NCBI GenBank assembly: GCA_017437285.1
Contig: JAFSBM010000127.1
Coordinates: forward strand, 1-46,483
From: Ruminococcus sp.
Lineage (GTDB): Bacteria > Bacillota > Clostridia > Oscillospirales > Ruminococcaceae
Length of the DNA stretch: 46,483 nucleotides
Direction of reading: 5' to 3'
Each line of letters opens with the position of its first letter. Positions within the stretch are counted from its first letter, which is position 1. This document shows positions 1 through 7,735 of this stretch, in pieces. Under the pieces are notes generated by a model. That model saw only the letters and a list, made by a program, of their open reading frames with translations. It searched no databases and was not told where the DNA came from. The translations under genes were made by a program, and so were the position numbers.

Positions 1-168
1 AAGAAAAAAGAAGAAAGGAAGAAAAAGGAACAGGCTTCAAAGGAAGCTGAAAAATCCAAAAACACAACTACGACCAAAAAGTCAGACAGTAAGACAACGA
101 AAAAGTCAACAAAGACTGATTCGACTAAAACTACTGCCGTGACGAAAAAAACATCAGCCGAGGAATGA
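1..168 (+). CDS. C-terminal tail of an unidentified protein (5' truncated by window edge)
   Basis: An open frame enters from the left edge and ends at TGA 166-168. The 55 visible residues are almost only Lys, Thr, Ser and Glu, with no domain to name. The sortase that starts 9 bp downstream ends in a similar Lys/Thr/Glu-rich tail, so this could be a second, tandem sortase or another surface protein of the same operon. That is inference from tail composition only. Confidence 0.6.
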   Translation, partial: KKKEERKKKEQASKEAEKSKNTTTTKKSDSKTTKKSTKTDSTKTTAVTKKTSAEE

Positions 169-177
169 TAACAGCAA

Positions 178-1104
178 ATGAACAAGAACGGCAAATTTAT
201 TTCAACTATACTGGCACTTACCATTATAGCAAATGGTGCGGCAGTCGGATGTACCAAAAAAAGTGAGGAAAAACAGAGTTCTTCCTCAGAAGCAGTACAG
301 ACTACTGAACCGCCCACAGAACAGCCTACCACCGTGCCTGTCTATGACAGCTTTGTGCCTACGCCTGACGGTATGACTGAAAAAACTCAGTTGTGGCTCA
401 GGGATAATAAGGACTACATCGGTTGGATAAGGATAAAAAATACTTATGTTGACTATCCCATTCTGAAAGACCCCGGAGAGGTACAGGAGGGACAGCCTTA
501 CTATAAAAATGAACACCATGACCCCAATTCGTTTTATCTGTACAAGAATTTTGACAGAAATTATGAATTTGCAGGCTCGCTTTTTATGGATTACCGTAAT
601 AATTTCGGCGGCGATGAGAATGCTCAGTCAGAAAATATTATGATTTATGGTCATAATATGCTGAATCTTACAATGTTCGGTTCGCTCAGAAATTACTACA
701 ATGACCACTCTTTTTGGGAGAATGCCTCATTTATTGAGCTTAGTTCCCCCTATGAGGATTATGACTATGTTGTTTGCGGTAATGCTGTTACAAGCGGTTA
801 CAGAGAGGACGGATTTATATATTGGGATATGGAGGAGCTTGACACTAAAGAGGATTTCGACTACTATAAAAGTATGCTCCGTGAAAAACAGGTTTTCGAT
901 TCGGGCGTTGATTACGAGTACGGCGATAAGCTTTTGACTCTTTCAACTTGCTATGGTGCTTCTGAGAACAATATGCGATTCATATTGGTTGCAAGAAGAC
1001 TCCGTGACGGCGAGGTTGCGGGCGATTGGTCCACAATTCAGCGTACCGACGAATATATACAGAAACAAAAAGAAAAAGAAAAGACGACAAAGGAAAAAAG
1101 CTAA
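178..1104 (+). CDS. Class B sortase, lipoprotein-anchored
   Basis: Predicted cysteine transpeptidase of the sortase B family, acting at the outer membrane face to attach proteins to the wall or join pilin-like subunits. The 308 residues begin with a signal segment ending in a lipobox (AAVGC, Cys25), then a Ser/Thr/Pro/Glu linker to about residue 55, and the sortase core from about 60 to 280. The expected triad is visible: His159 in YGHNM, Cys258 in TLSTC and Arg267 in NMRF. A lipid anchor instead of the usual N-terminal transmembrane helix is slightly unusual. The C-terminal 20 residues are Lys/Glu/Thr-rich. The ATG lies about 12 nt after GAGGAA, and the upstream partial gene ends 9 bp before it, so the two are probably co-transcribed. 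No LPxTG-like or NPQTN-like substrate gene is evident in the window. Confidence 0.88.
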   Translation: MNKNGKFISTILALTIIANGAAVGCTKKSEEKQSSSSEAVQTTEPPTEQPTTVPVYDSFVPTPDGMTEKTQLWLRDNKDYIGWIRIKNTYVDYPILKDPGEVQEGQPYYKNEHHDPNSFYLYKNFDRNYEFAGSLFMDYRNNFGGDENAQSENIMIYGHNMLNLTMFGSLRNYYNDHSFWENASFIELSSPYEDYDYVVCGNAVTSGYREDGFIYWDMEELDTKEDFDYYKSMLREKQVFDSGVDYEYGDKLLTLSTCYGASENNMRFILVARRLRDGEVAGDWSTIQRTDEYIQKQKEKEKTTKEKS

Positions 1105-1146
1105 CATAAAGCACGTTTTTTATATCGTGCGTTTGAGGTGATTCCA

Positions 1147-2658
1147 ATGGATAATAAACGCTTGAGGAAGGCTTCTGCTGCGATTGCTGCTGTCCTTGCG
1201 GTTTGCGGTACTGCTATCGGTACTGCTTATGCTGCGGATACAACAACTACCGTAGGCAAAAGCACTTCTACTACAGCTGCTCAGTTATCCGAAGCCGAAA
1301 CCACATCCTCCTCGACGGAAGCGTCAACAGAGGCTGCGGCAGAGGAAAAAGGGGAAGAAGATTGGTTTAAGGCAGAGCTTGACAGTTACGATGACAGCCT
1401 CTCCCTTATCAGCTATGAGGCTTCACCTGAATCATCGGGAAAGAAGAAAAAAGGACCAACTCCTGTTGAACTTAATGTCACCGGCGGATATGTCGGAGAT
1501 ATTCCATGGTTCGAAAGCGAGCCTGTTATTGAGTCAACTCCGGGTAAGTTCGCAGTCGTAACATACGGCTGGGGACACGGCGTTGGAATGAGCCAGAACG
1601 GTGCGAATTTCTACGCTACTTACAGCGGCTGGACTTATCAGGATATCCTTTTCCACTATTATCCCGATACATACCTCATGGATACAGGGGAGGCATACGA
1701 TGAAGAAATCACCGTTGCGGGTGTTTCGGGCGATGTTCTTTCTATGGTTTCCCAGATAGTATTCAACGAGGTGGGCAGCACTATGAATTACGAGGCTATC
1801 AAGGCACAGGCTGTTGCGGTTTATACTTATTGTAAGTATAACGGCAATGACTCCAGCGACCTTAGATGTAAGCCTTGTCCGCCCCAGATAGTTGTTGACG
1901 CTGTTTCCGAGGTTCTCGGTCAGGCACTCTACTATGAGGGCGATTACGCATTGACAATGTTCTCCGCTTCAAGCGGCGGTATTACCGCAAATTGCCATGA
2001 AGTTTTCTGGAGAGATTTACCGTATCTGCGTTCTGTTCCAAGTGATTACGACGCAGCATACGATCCGCATTACGGAACAGTTACATATATCGACGATTAT
2101 CAGTTAAAGAACATGATTGAATCGGCATACGGAATTACTCTTTCGTCTGACCCTTTCAACTGGATTAAGCCTGAATATTCTGCCGAAACAGGATATGTAA
2201 CATACGTAAATATAGACGATCAGCTTACTGTCAAGGGCTACGACTTTAAGCTTGATATGGGACTTAAAGCTCCCAAATTCAACGTACATTACACACCAAG
2301 ACCGGAAGGTGAGGCAATTCCAAGCGGTTCATCTGATATTGTTGTAGTTGAACCCGAATATACTCAGACTCCAGGTGTTTGGTATCCAAATAACTATCCT
2401 ACAGATATAGGTGCAATTCCCGAAACAACAGAGCCGGAGGTTACAGAACCTACAACTGATTTGTATGAGGAGCCTACATGGACAGACACTACAACAGAGT
2501 GGACTGATACTTCAACAAGTTGGACTGACACTTCAACACAGTGGACAGATACAACTACAAGCTGGACGGATAGTACTACAAGCTGGACAGACAGCTCATA
2601 TGATTATAGCTACGATTACAATTATGATTACAGCTATGATTATAATTACGGTTATTAA
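1147..2658 (+). CDS. Secreted SpoIID/LytB-like protein with permuted motif order and Trp/Tyr repeat tail
   Basis: SpoIID/LytB proteins are peptidoglycan lytic or amidase-enhancer factors. This 503-residue protein has a signal peptide (cleavage near AYA, residue 29), an acidic Ser/Thr/Glu region to about 100, and then SpoIID motifs in an unusual order. GWGHGVGMSQ (141-150) and the ILxHYYPxT element (167-175), normally at the C-terminal end of the domain, come first. YEAIKAQAVAVYTY (215-228) and PYLRSV (292-297), normally earlier, follow. The tail (443-484) has about six copies of a WTDTTT/S unit, then a Tyr/Asp run to the end. A GTG at 1138 is also in frame, but GAGGTG at 1135-1140 is a good ribosome site for ATG 1147. 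The catalytic Glu of canonical SpoIID could not be assigned with certainty. A sporulation role is not shown; a vegetative wall role is equally possible. Confidence 0.8.
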   Translation: MDNKRLRKASAAIAAVLAVCGTAIGTAYAADTTTTVGKSTSTTAAQLSEAETTSSSTEASTEAAAEEKGEEDWFKAELDSYDDSLSLISYEASPESSGKKKKGPTPVELNVTGGYVGDIPWFESEPVIESTPGKFAVVTYGWGHGVGMSQNGANFYATYSGWTYQDILFHYYPDTYLMDTGEAYDEEITVAGVSGDVLSMVSQIVFNEVGSTMNYEAIKAQAVAVYTYCKYNGNDSSDLRCKPCPPQIVVDAVSEVLGQALYYEGDYALTMFSASSGGITANCHEVFWRDLPYLRSVPSDYDAAYDPHYGTVTYIDDYQLKNMIESAYGITLSSDPFNWIKPEYSAETGYVTYVNIDDQLTVKGYDFKLDMGLKAPKFNVHYTPRPEGEAIPSGSSDIVVVEPEYTQTPGVWYPNNYPTDIGAIPETTEPEVTEPTTDLYEEPTWTDTTTEWTDTSTSWTDTSTQWTDTTTSWTDSTTSWTDSSYDYSYDYNYDYSYDYNYGY

Positions 2659-2665
2659 ATAAAGT

Positions 2666-2723
2666 AACGCAGGTCTTTGAAGCTGACGCACAAGTCAGCT
2701 TCGGGGACTTGTTTGCGTTTTTT
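2666..2723 (+). terminator. Rho-independent terminator after the SpoIID-like gene
   Basis: A perfect 9-bp stem, GAAGCTGAC (2679-2687) with GTCAGCTTC (2694-2702), sits inside an outer AACGCA/TGCGTT pairing (2666-2671 and 2714-2719) and ends in a T run at 2718-2723. It separates the sortase/SpoIID operon from the division cluster. Confidence 0.8.
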
Positions 2724-2730
2724 GTAATAG

Positions 2731-2790
2731 TAGGTGAAAAATTCCTAAAATATCACCTTTTTTTGCCTTCTGGGTGAAAAGTGGTGAAAA
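2731..2790 (+). promoter_or_regulatory. Repeated GGTGAAAA motifs upstream of mraZ (possible MraZ operator)
   Basis: TAGGTGAAAA (2731-2740), TGGGTGAAAA (2771-2780) and GTGGTGAAAA (2781-2790) form direct repeats, the last two in register 10 bp apart. MraZ is known to bind short tandem G-rich repeats in its own promoter region. These lie about 95-150 bp upstream of the -35 box rather than over the promoter, so the assignment is tentative. The rest of 2724-2883 is AT-rich with nothing else recognised. Confidence 0.35.
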
Positions 2791-2883
2791 TTCAGTTATA
2801 AAATTTAATATTAAATAACAATATTCGGCGAAATCTCCAAAATATTCCTTGAATATTATCTTATGATTGTGCAAAATAATCCC

Positions 2884-2912
2884 TTGAAAAATCCTCTTAA
2901 ATAGGTTATAAT
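2884..2912 (+). promoter_or_regulatory. Sigma-A promoter for the mraZ cluster
   Basis: TTGAAA (2884-2889) and TATAAT (2907-2912) are separated by 17 bp. They lie about 100 bp before the mraZ ATG and after the upstream terminator. Confidence 0.75.
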
Positions 2913-3014
2913 AATTGTAGGGTAATTTTAGGTGATGAGTTGTAAAATTTTCCATTTTTTGGTAAAGTTTGGCAATGAGATGTGACACCAACAAGGAAAA
3001 AGGAGGCGAATATC

Positions 3015-3446
3015 ATGACCGAGCCGTTATGCGGTACTTATAATCCCAGTATCGACACTAAAGGCCGTATGAGCTTTCCAACTAAGCTTCGTGATATTCT
3101 TGGTGCCGAATTTTATCTTTGTGTGGGCCACGATAAGAATTATATCGCCGTTTACTCCGTGGATGAGTTCCATGAATACTGTAGAAAGCTTAACGAAATT
3201 CCCGGCGAAATCGGTTCGGAAATCAGACGTGAGCTTCTTGCAGGTGCCGATAAGCAGATACCCGATAAGCAGGGACGTATCTTTATTTCACAGACATTAA
3301 GGGAATTTGCAGGCATCACCGATGAAGTAACAGTTATAGGCAATATGAACAGGGCTGAAATCTGGAATCCCGCTTCATACGCCGAAACAAGAAAGAACAT
3401 TGACGTTGCTGCCAAAAAGGCTGCTCTGGCAAACCTTGTACTTTAA
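3015..3446 (+). CDS. mraZ: MraZ transcriptional regulator
   Basis: MraZ is a ring-forming DNA-binding protein that controls the division and cell wall cluster it heads. The 143-residue product has two SpoVT/AbrB-type half-domains, each marked by a DxxGR...R signature: DTKGRMSFPTKLR near residues 14-26 and DKQGRIFISQTLR near 84-96. The length is normal for the family. The start at ATG 3015 is supported by AGGAGG at 3001-3006; a longer in-frame reading from 2982 has no such site. It is the first gene after the TTGAAA/TATAAT promoter and lies 13 bp ahead of rsmH. Autoregulation is expected from family knowledge, and candidate GGTGAAAA repeats lie upstream. Confidence 0.96.
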   Translation: MTEPLCGTYNPSIDTKGRMSFPTKLRDILGAEFYLCVGHDKNYIAVYSVDEFHEYCRKLNEIPGEIGSEIRRELLAGADKQIPDKQGRIFISQTLREFAGITDEVTVIGNMNRAEIWNPASYAETRKNIDVAAKKAALANLVL

Positions 3447-3459
3447 TTAGGAGGCAGCA

Positions 3460-4401
3460 ATGGAGTTCGTACATATTCCTGTTCTTCTCGACCAATGTAT
3501 TGAAGGACTTAACATCAACCCCGACGGCATTTACATAGATTGTACTGCCGGAGGAGGAGGACATTCCTCTGCAATTGCTGCAAGGCTCAGCGAAAAGGGA
3601 CGCTTGTATTCCCTCGACCGTGACCCCGATGCAGTAAAAGCCGCTTCGGCAAGACTTGCGGAATTTCCAAATGCCCGTGTAATTCATCGCAATTATTCGG
3701 AGCTTGACGCTGTTCTTGCGGAACTTGAAATCGAGGCTGTTGACGGTATACTTATGGATTTGGGTGTATCTTCCTATCAGCTTGATGAAGAAAGCAGAGG
3801 CTTTTCCTATCATGCCGACGCTCCTCTCGATATGAGAATGAGTCAGACTGGTATGAGTGCTGCCGATATTGTGAATACGTTTTCGGAGCAAGAGCTTGCA
3901 AAGATTATTTTTGAGTATGGTGAGGAGAAATTCTCACGTAAAATTGCTGCAAATATAGTCAAGGCAAGAGAAATCGCTCCCATTGAAACTACACTTCAAT
4001 TGGCGGATTTAATAAGGGAAAGCGTTCCACAGAAAGCACGGAGAGAAAAAAATCCCTGTAAAAAGACGTTTCAGGCAATACGTATAGCTGTAAACGGTGA
4101 GTTCGACCACCTTTCGGAGGGACTTAACAAAGCATTTGCAGCATTAAAGCCTGGTGGCAGACTTGCCGTTATCACCTTCCATTCCTTAGAGGACAGAATC
4201 GTTAAACAGCGATTTGCAGGTTGGTGTAAGGGCTGCATATGTCCGCCCGATTTTCCCCAGTGTGTATGCGGACGCAAGCCGCAGGGAATTCTTGTGAACA
4301 GAAAGCCTTTAGAGGCTGACAGCAAAGAACTGGAAAACAACAACAGAAGCAGAAGCGCAAAGCTCAGGGTTATAGAAAGGAGTGCGTACTGCAATGGCTG
4401 A
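3460..4401 (+). CDS. rsmH: 16S rRNA (cytosine-1402-N4)-methyltransferase RsmH (MraW)
   Basis: RsmH uses SAM to methylate N4 of C1402 in the ribosomal P site. At 313 residues the length is standard. Visible family features are HIPVLLDQCIEGL at the N-terminus, the SAM-binding loop DCTAGGGGHSS near residues 27-37, MDLGVSSYQLD near 97-107, VNGEFDHL and the ITFHSLEDRIVKQRF block near 239-253. A cysteine-rich stretch (CKGCICPPDFPQCVCG) follows, as in other Firmicute RsmH. The start ATG has AGGAGG 6 nt upstream. Its TGA overlaps the ATG of ftsL (ATGGCTGA), which suggests translational coupling. Confidence 0.97.
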   Translation: MEFVHIPVLLDQCIEGLNINPDGIYIDCTAGGGGHSSAIAARLSEKGRLYSLDRDPDAVKAASARLAEFPNARVIHRNYSELDAVLAELEIEAVDGILMDLGVSSYQLDEESRGFSYHADAPLDMRMSQTGMSAADIVNTFSEQELAKIIFEYGEEKFSRKIAANIVKAREIAPIETTLQLADLIRESVPQKARREKNPCKKTFQAIRIAVNGEFDHLSEGLNKAFAALKPGGRLAVITFHSLEDRIVKQRFAGWCKGCICPPDFPQCVCGRKPQGILVNRKPLEADSKELENNNRSRSAKLRVIERSAYCNG

Positions 4402-4840
4402 ACAGAATTCTGCAGCAAAGCAGGACAATGAGAAAAATAGTCATTCGCAGGGAGAACCGCAGAAGAACGAAGCCGGAATAGGTTCAGTTCTTTCGATTAT
4501 ATTTGTTGCGGCTCTTGCAGCGGTACTTTTCGGAACTGTAATCTACAGTCTTGACAGGAGAAATACAGTGTACAGCAAGGTTTCATCGCTCACCAATGAG
4601 TTGACCTATGCCAAGGCGGAAAATGTCAGACTTCAAACGGAGCTTGAAAGTAAAATATCTGCAAAAAACGTCGAGGAATATGCAGAAAATGTACTGGGAA
4701 TGAAAAAAATAGATCCCTCACAGATTAAGTACATTGAAATTCAGACCGATGACGTAGTCAGTATTCCCGAACAGGACGAAGGATTTGTAGTAAAGATAAA
4801 GAAATTTTTCGATTACTGTGTGGAATATTTCAGAGGGTAG
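4394..4840 (+). CDS. ftsL: FtsL-like septum protein
   Basis: FtsL is a bitopic membrane protein that links FtsQ/DivIB and DivIC and helps activate FtsW with its PBP. The 148-residue product has a hydrophilic cytoplasmic N-terminus (1-28), a single transmembrane segment (about 30-52) and a predicted extracellular coiled coil (about 56-103, with a SxLTNELxxxKAENxRLQTELE pattern). The sequence is poorly conserved, so identification rests on topology and on its place between rsmH and the PBP gene. ATG 4394 overlaps the rsmH stop; an in-frame GTG at 4382 is a less likely start because AGGAG at about 4378-4382 fits the ATG. Confidence 0.85.
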   Translation: MAEQNSAAKQDNEKNSHSQGEPQKNEAGIGSVLSIIFVAALAAVLFGTVIYSLDRRNTVYSKVSSLTNELTYAKAENVRLQTELESKISAKNVEEYAENVLGMKKIDPSQIKYIEIQTDDVVSIPEQDEGFVVKIKKFFDYCVEYFRG

Positions 4841-4922
4841 CGTCAATATATATAATAAAGAAAAAAAGAAATTGCCTGCCCCATATACATCTGACGGCAC
4901 ATAAAAATATATCGCCGCAGAG

Positions 4923-5135
4923 ATACCATGAACTAAGGACTCACGGTATATAAAGTAGAACACGGAGACATAACGAGTGATCGGAATAAAGGATTGCTCT
5001 CCCCACATATAAATAAAACAGGGGAGAGCTTATCCTTCACTTGAGAGACAACAAGTGAAAACCTTTTACATCGTATGTCACAGAGCAAAGACATCACAAA
5101 GATGTTATAGGCAGGGTTGCTCGTTAACCCTGCCT
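4923..5135 (+). ncRNA. Chain of five stable hairpins between ftsL and the PBP gene (structured RNA or leader, unidentified)
   Basis: The 4841-5334 gap has no gene. Five consecutive hairpins can be drawn: 4923-4931 with 4941-4949; 4991-5004 with 5021-5035 (GCTCTCCCC/GGGGAGAGC core); 5036-5043 with 5052-5059 (TTCACTTG/CAAGTGAA), directly abutting the previous one; 5075-5079 with 5090-5094; and 5110-5118 with 5126-5134 (GGCAGGGTT/AACCCTGCC). The last is followed only by TTATTT, so it is a weak terminator at best. A TATAAT sits at about 4850-4855 without a clear -35 box. I do not recognise a known riboswitch class. It could be a leader of the PBP gene, a small RNA or an attenuator. Confidence 0.45.
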
Positions 5136-5141
5136 TATTTC

Positions 5142-5300
5142 ATTGATGTGCCGACTACTCCTGAATTTTTCTGCTCGCCTAAAAGCCAAAATTTGTCGTC
5201 AGAAAACCTCATAATACGGCGGTATTCTTTCGGTTTTCTTCCTAAACTTTTGACTTTTATTCTTCGCATAAAATATTCACGAGTTAGCTGTCCCATCAAT
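5142..5300. mobile_element. MITE-like element, 159 bp with imperfect terminal inverted repeats
   Basis: The ends ATTGATGTGCCGACTACTCC and GAGTTAGCTGTCCCATCAAT are imperfect inverted repeats. The interior holds a hairpin (GAAAACC ... AATAC-GGCG-GTATT ... GGTTTTC, about 5200-5243) that matches the hairpin inside the 158-bp element at 26337-26494, including compensatory changes. It encodes no transposase. The ends differ from those of the second element, so membership of one family is likely but not certain. Confidence 0.55.
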
Positions 5301-5334
5301 ATTGGCAAACTTGCACGAAGCAGAAAGGAATTTT

Positions 5335-7716
5335 ATGAGTAATAAGAATCTGCCTTCAAAATCAATGAAATTCAGAGCAAAGATTACCATGACAGGTGCT
5401 TTTCTTTTGCTCTTTACCGGAGTTGCAGCGAATTTTTTCAACATCTCCGTTATAAAAAATAAAGAATACCAGACTATGGCGAATGACCAGCATTTCGGCT
5501 CTATTCCCATATCTGCCCACCGTGGCTCAATTTACGATTCAAAGGGAACTGCCCTTGCGAAATCTGCTACGGTTTATAAAGTTTTCCTTGACCCAAAGCA
5601 GTACCGCCTTGATATGGAAAACCTACAGAAGCGTATCGACAAAAGACAGGAGGACATCAAAAACGGTACATATCAGCCAAAAGTGCAGACAACTACCGAT
5701 GCCGAGGGCAATGAGATTACACAGATAGATGAAGAACCTCTGCCGCAGTCTGTGGAGAATTTCCGCATTGAAGCAATAGCACTTCTTTCCGAAAAGCTTG
5801 GAATTACAAGCGAAAAAATCGAAAAAGCAATGGCAGCTAAAAATCAGTACAGCGTTTTGCAGGAACAGGTTGAAAAGCCTGTTGCAGACGAAGTTCTTGC
5901 ATTTTTCAATCAGTATAACCTTATCTGCCTCAATGTGGAGGAGGATACAAAGCGTTATTATCCCCAGAATGAACTGGCAGCGTCTGTTATTGGCTTTACT
6001 GCATCTGACGGATACGGACTTTATGGCGTAGAGTCGTATTATAACGATTATCTTGCAGGTACGGACGGAAGAACAATCTCCGCCAAGGATTCAAACGGAA
6101 ATGAGCTTCCATACCGCTATTCAAAGACATATCCCGCACAGAACGGCAATGACCTCTATCTCACTCTTGATATGGAAATCCAGTATATCCTTGAAAAGTA
6201 TCTGGAGGAAATGTCAACGGAATTTATGACAAAGAACAGAAGCTGTGCAATTCTTATGAATGCCAAAACAGGTGCGATTTACGGAATGGCACAGTATCCC
6301 AGCTATGACCTCAATAACCCTTATGATGTTGTGGATACAAAGGTTCTGGAGGAACTCAAAACCCTCAATGATGAGGATTACAGCCGCAGACAGGGTGAAT
6401 CCCGTGAGCAGCAATGGCGTAACAAGTGCATAACAGAGGTTTATGAGCCGGGTTCTGTTTTCAAGGTTATCACAAGTGCGGCGGCATTTGAAGAAAATCT
6501 TATTGATATAGTCAATGACCGTTTTTATTGTTCAGGCTCCATTCATCTTGACGGTATGGAGGAACCTGTAAAATGTCATGAGGTTGGCGGACATGGTTCA
6601 CAGAAATATCATGAAGCTCTTACAAAGTCTTGCAACCCTGCATTTATGGAAATCGGTGCAAGACTTGGTGACGAAAAATTCCTTTACTATTATGATGCAT
6701 TCGGACTCCGTGACCCTTTAGGCATTGACCTGCCTGCGGAATCGGGAGGAATTCAGAAGACATTAGGCAATCTTACAAACGTTGACCTTGCCCTTTCTTC
6801 AATCGGACAATGTGAAACAATCACTCCGCTTCAGATGATTACTGCATATTGTGCGGCTATCAACGGCGGCTATCTGCTCAAGCCTTATGTGGTTGAAAGG
6901 GTAGTTGACGAGGACGGAAACGTGGTTATGAAAAATGAGCGTACTGTTACCCGTCAGGTTATATCCGAGGAAACTTCTGCAATTATGCGTGACGCTCTCT
7001 ACAAGGTTACTACAGGGGCCGGCGGCGGAAACGTAACTATCAAGGGTTACGCAATCGGCGGAAAATCTGGTACATCGGAGCGACTTTCCAGAAAAGAAAA
7101 AAAGGAAGATGAAGAGTACGGTGCATCTTACTGCTGTTTTGCTCCTGCTGACGACCCCGAAGTTATTCTTCTCGTTCTTGCTGACCAGCCTGATAAGGAT
7201 AACAACGGAGGCCGCTACTACGGAAGTCAGGTTGCAGTTCCCACAGCGAGAAATATTCTCACAGAGGTACTGCCTTATCTTGGCATAAGTCCCGAATATA
7301 CCGATGAGGAGCTTGCAGAACTTGATATTAAAGTTCCACTTCTTGAAGGAAGCGTTACAGAGGCAAGAGCTACTCTTGAGGGACTTGGTGCCGAGGCTGT
7401 TGTTATCGGCGACGGTGCAACTGTAGTTGCACAATCTCCTGTAACAGGTTCATCAATCGCAAAGGGCGGTATGGTATATCTTTACACCGATCCAAGCCAT
7501 ACCATTGATTATACGGACGTACCCGACCTTATCGGACTTTCACCACAGGTTGCAAATGATTCCATTGTGTATAAGGATTTGAACTATGTGGCAACAGGTG
7601 CGTCAATTCACCGTGATGATGCATTTGTAACAGGACAGTCAATTCAACCTGGTGAAAAGGTTGCCAAGGGTACTACAATTATTCTTGAATTCGGCGTAGT
7701 CAGCGGAGGAGATTAA
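5335..7716 (+). CDS. Class B penicillin-binding protein with two PASTA domains (FtsI/SpoVD type)
   Basis: A septal or spore-cortex peptidoglycan D,D-transpeptidase that would work with FtsW. The 793 residues comprise a short cytoplasmic start, a transmembrane segment (about 18-38), a dimerisation domain opening with HRGSIYDSKG (about 62-71), the transpeptidase domain and two C-terminal PASTA domains (about 665-718 and 725-786). Active-site motifs are intact: SVFK (Ser374), SCN (432-434) and KSGT (577-580). PASTA domains favour SpoVD or pneumococcal PBP2x types; no second class B PBP is present in the window, so this one may serve vegetative division. ATG 5335 is chosen because AAAGGA precedes it by about 8 nt; a TTG at 5302 would put the start at the edge of the MITE-like element. 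murE follows 19 bp later. Confidence 0.95.
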   Translation: MSNKNLPSKSMKFRAKITMTGAFLLLFTGVAANFFNISVIKNKEYQTMANDQHFGSIPISAHRGSIYDSKGTALAKSATVYKVFLDPKQYRLDMENLQKRIDKRQEDIKNGTYQPKVQTTTDAEGNEITQIDEEPLPQSVENFRIEAIALLSEKLGITSEKIEKAMAAKNQYSVLQEQVEKPVADEVLAFFNQYNLICLNVEEDTKRYYPQNELAASVIGFTASDGYGLYGVESYYNDYLAGTDGRTISAKDSNGNELPYRYSKTYPAQNGNDLYLTLDMEIQYILEKYLEEMSTEFMTKNRSCAILMNAKTGAIYGMAQYPSYDLNNPYDVVDTKVLEELKTLNDEDYSRRQGESREQQWRNKCITEVYEPGSVFKVITSAAAFEENLIDIVNDRFYCSGSIHLDGMEEPVKCHEVGGHGSQKYHEALTKSCNPAFMEIGARLGDEKFLYYYDAFGLRDPLGIDLPAESGGIQKTLGNLTNVDLALSSIGQCETITPLQMITAYCAAINGGYLLKPYVVERVVDEDGNVVMKNERTVTRQVISEETSAIMRDALYKVTTGAGGGNVTIKGYAIGGKSGTSERLSRKEKKEDEEYGASYCCFAPADDPEVILLVLADQPDKDNNGGRYYGSQVAVPTARNILTEVLPYLGISPEYTDEELAELDIKVPLLEGSVTEARATLEGLGAEAVVIGDGATVVAQSPVTGSSIAKGGMVYLYTDPSHTIDYTDVPDLIGLSPQVANDSIVYKDLNYVATGASIHRDDAFVTGQSIQPGEKVAKGTTIILEFGVVSGGD

Positions 7717-7735
7717 TTCCGCTTTTGGAGGAAAT

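Noticed and set aside
2982-3014. Longer start of mraZ
   Set aside because: The in-frame extension has no ribosome site, while AGGAGG fits ATG 3015 and gives the usual 143-residue MraZ.
3334-3891. 185-residue minus-strand reading frame opposite mraZ and rsmH
   Set aside because: It lies antisense to two clear conserved genes and has no recognisable domain or ribosome site.
5055-5342. 95-residue plus-strand frame across the ftsL-PBP gap
   Set aside because: It runs through hairpins and the MITE-like element and has no ribosome site; its residues show no pattern of a real protein.
6799-7434. 211-residue minus-strand reading frame opposite the PBP gene
   Set aside because: Shadow of a gene with intact active-site motifs; the composition (Ser, Cys, Asn-rich) is typical of antisense translation.
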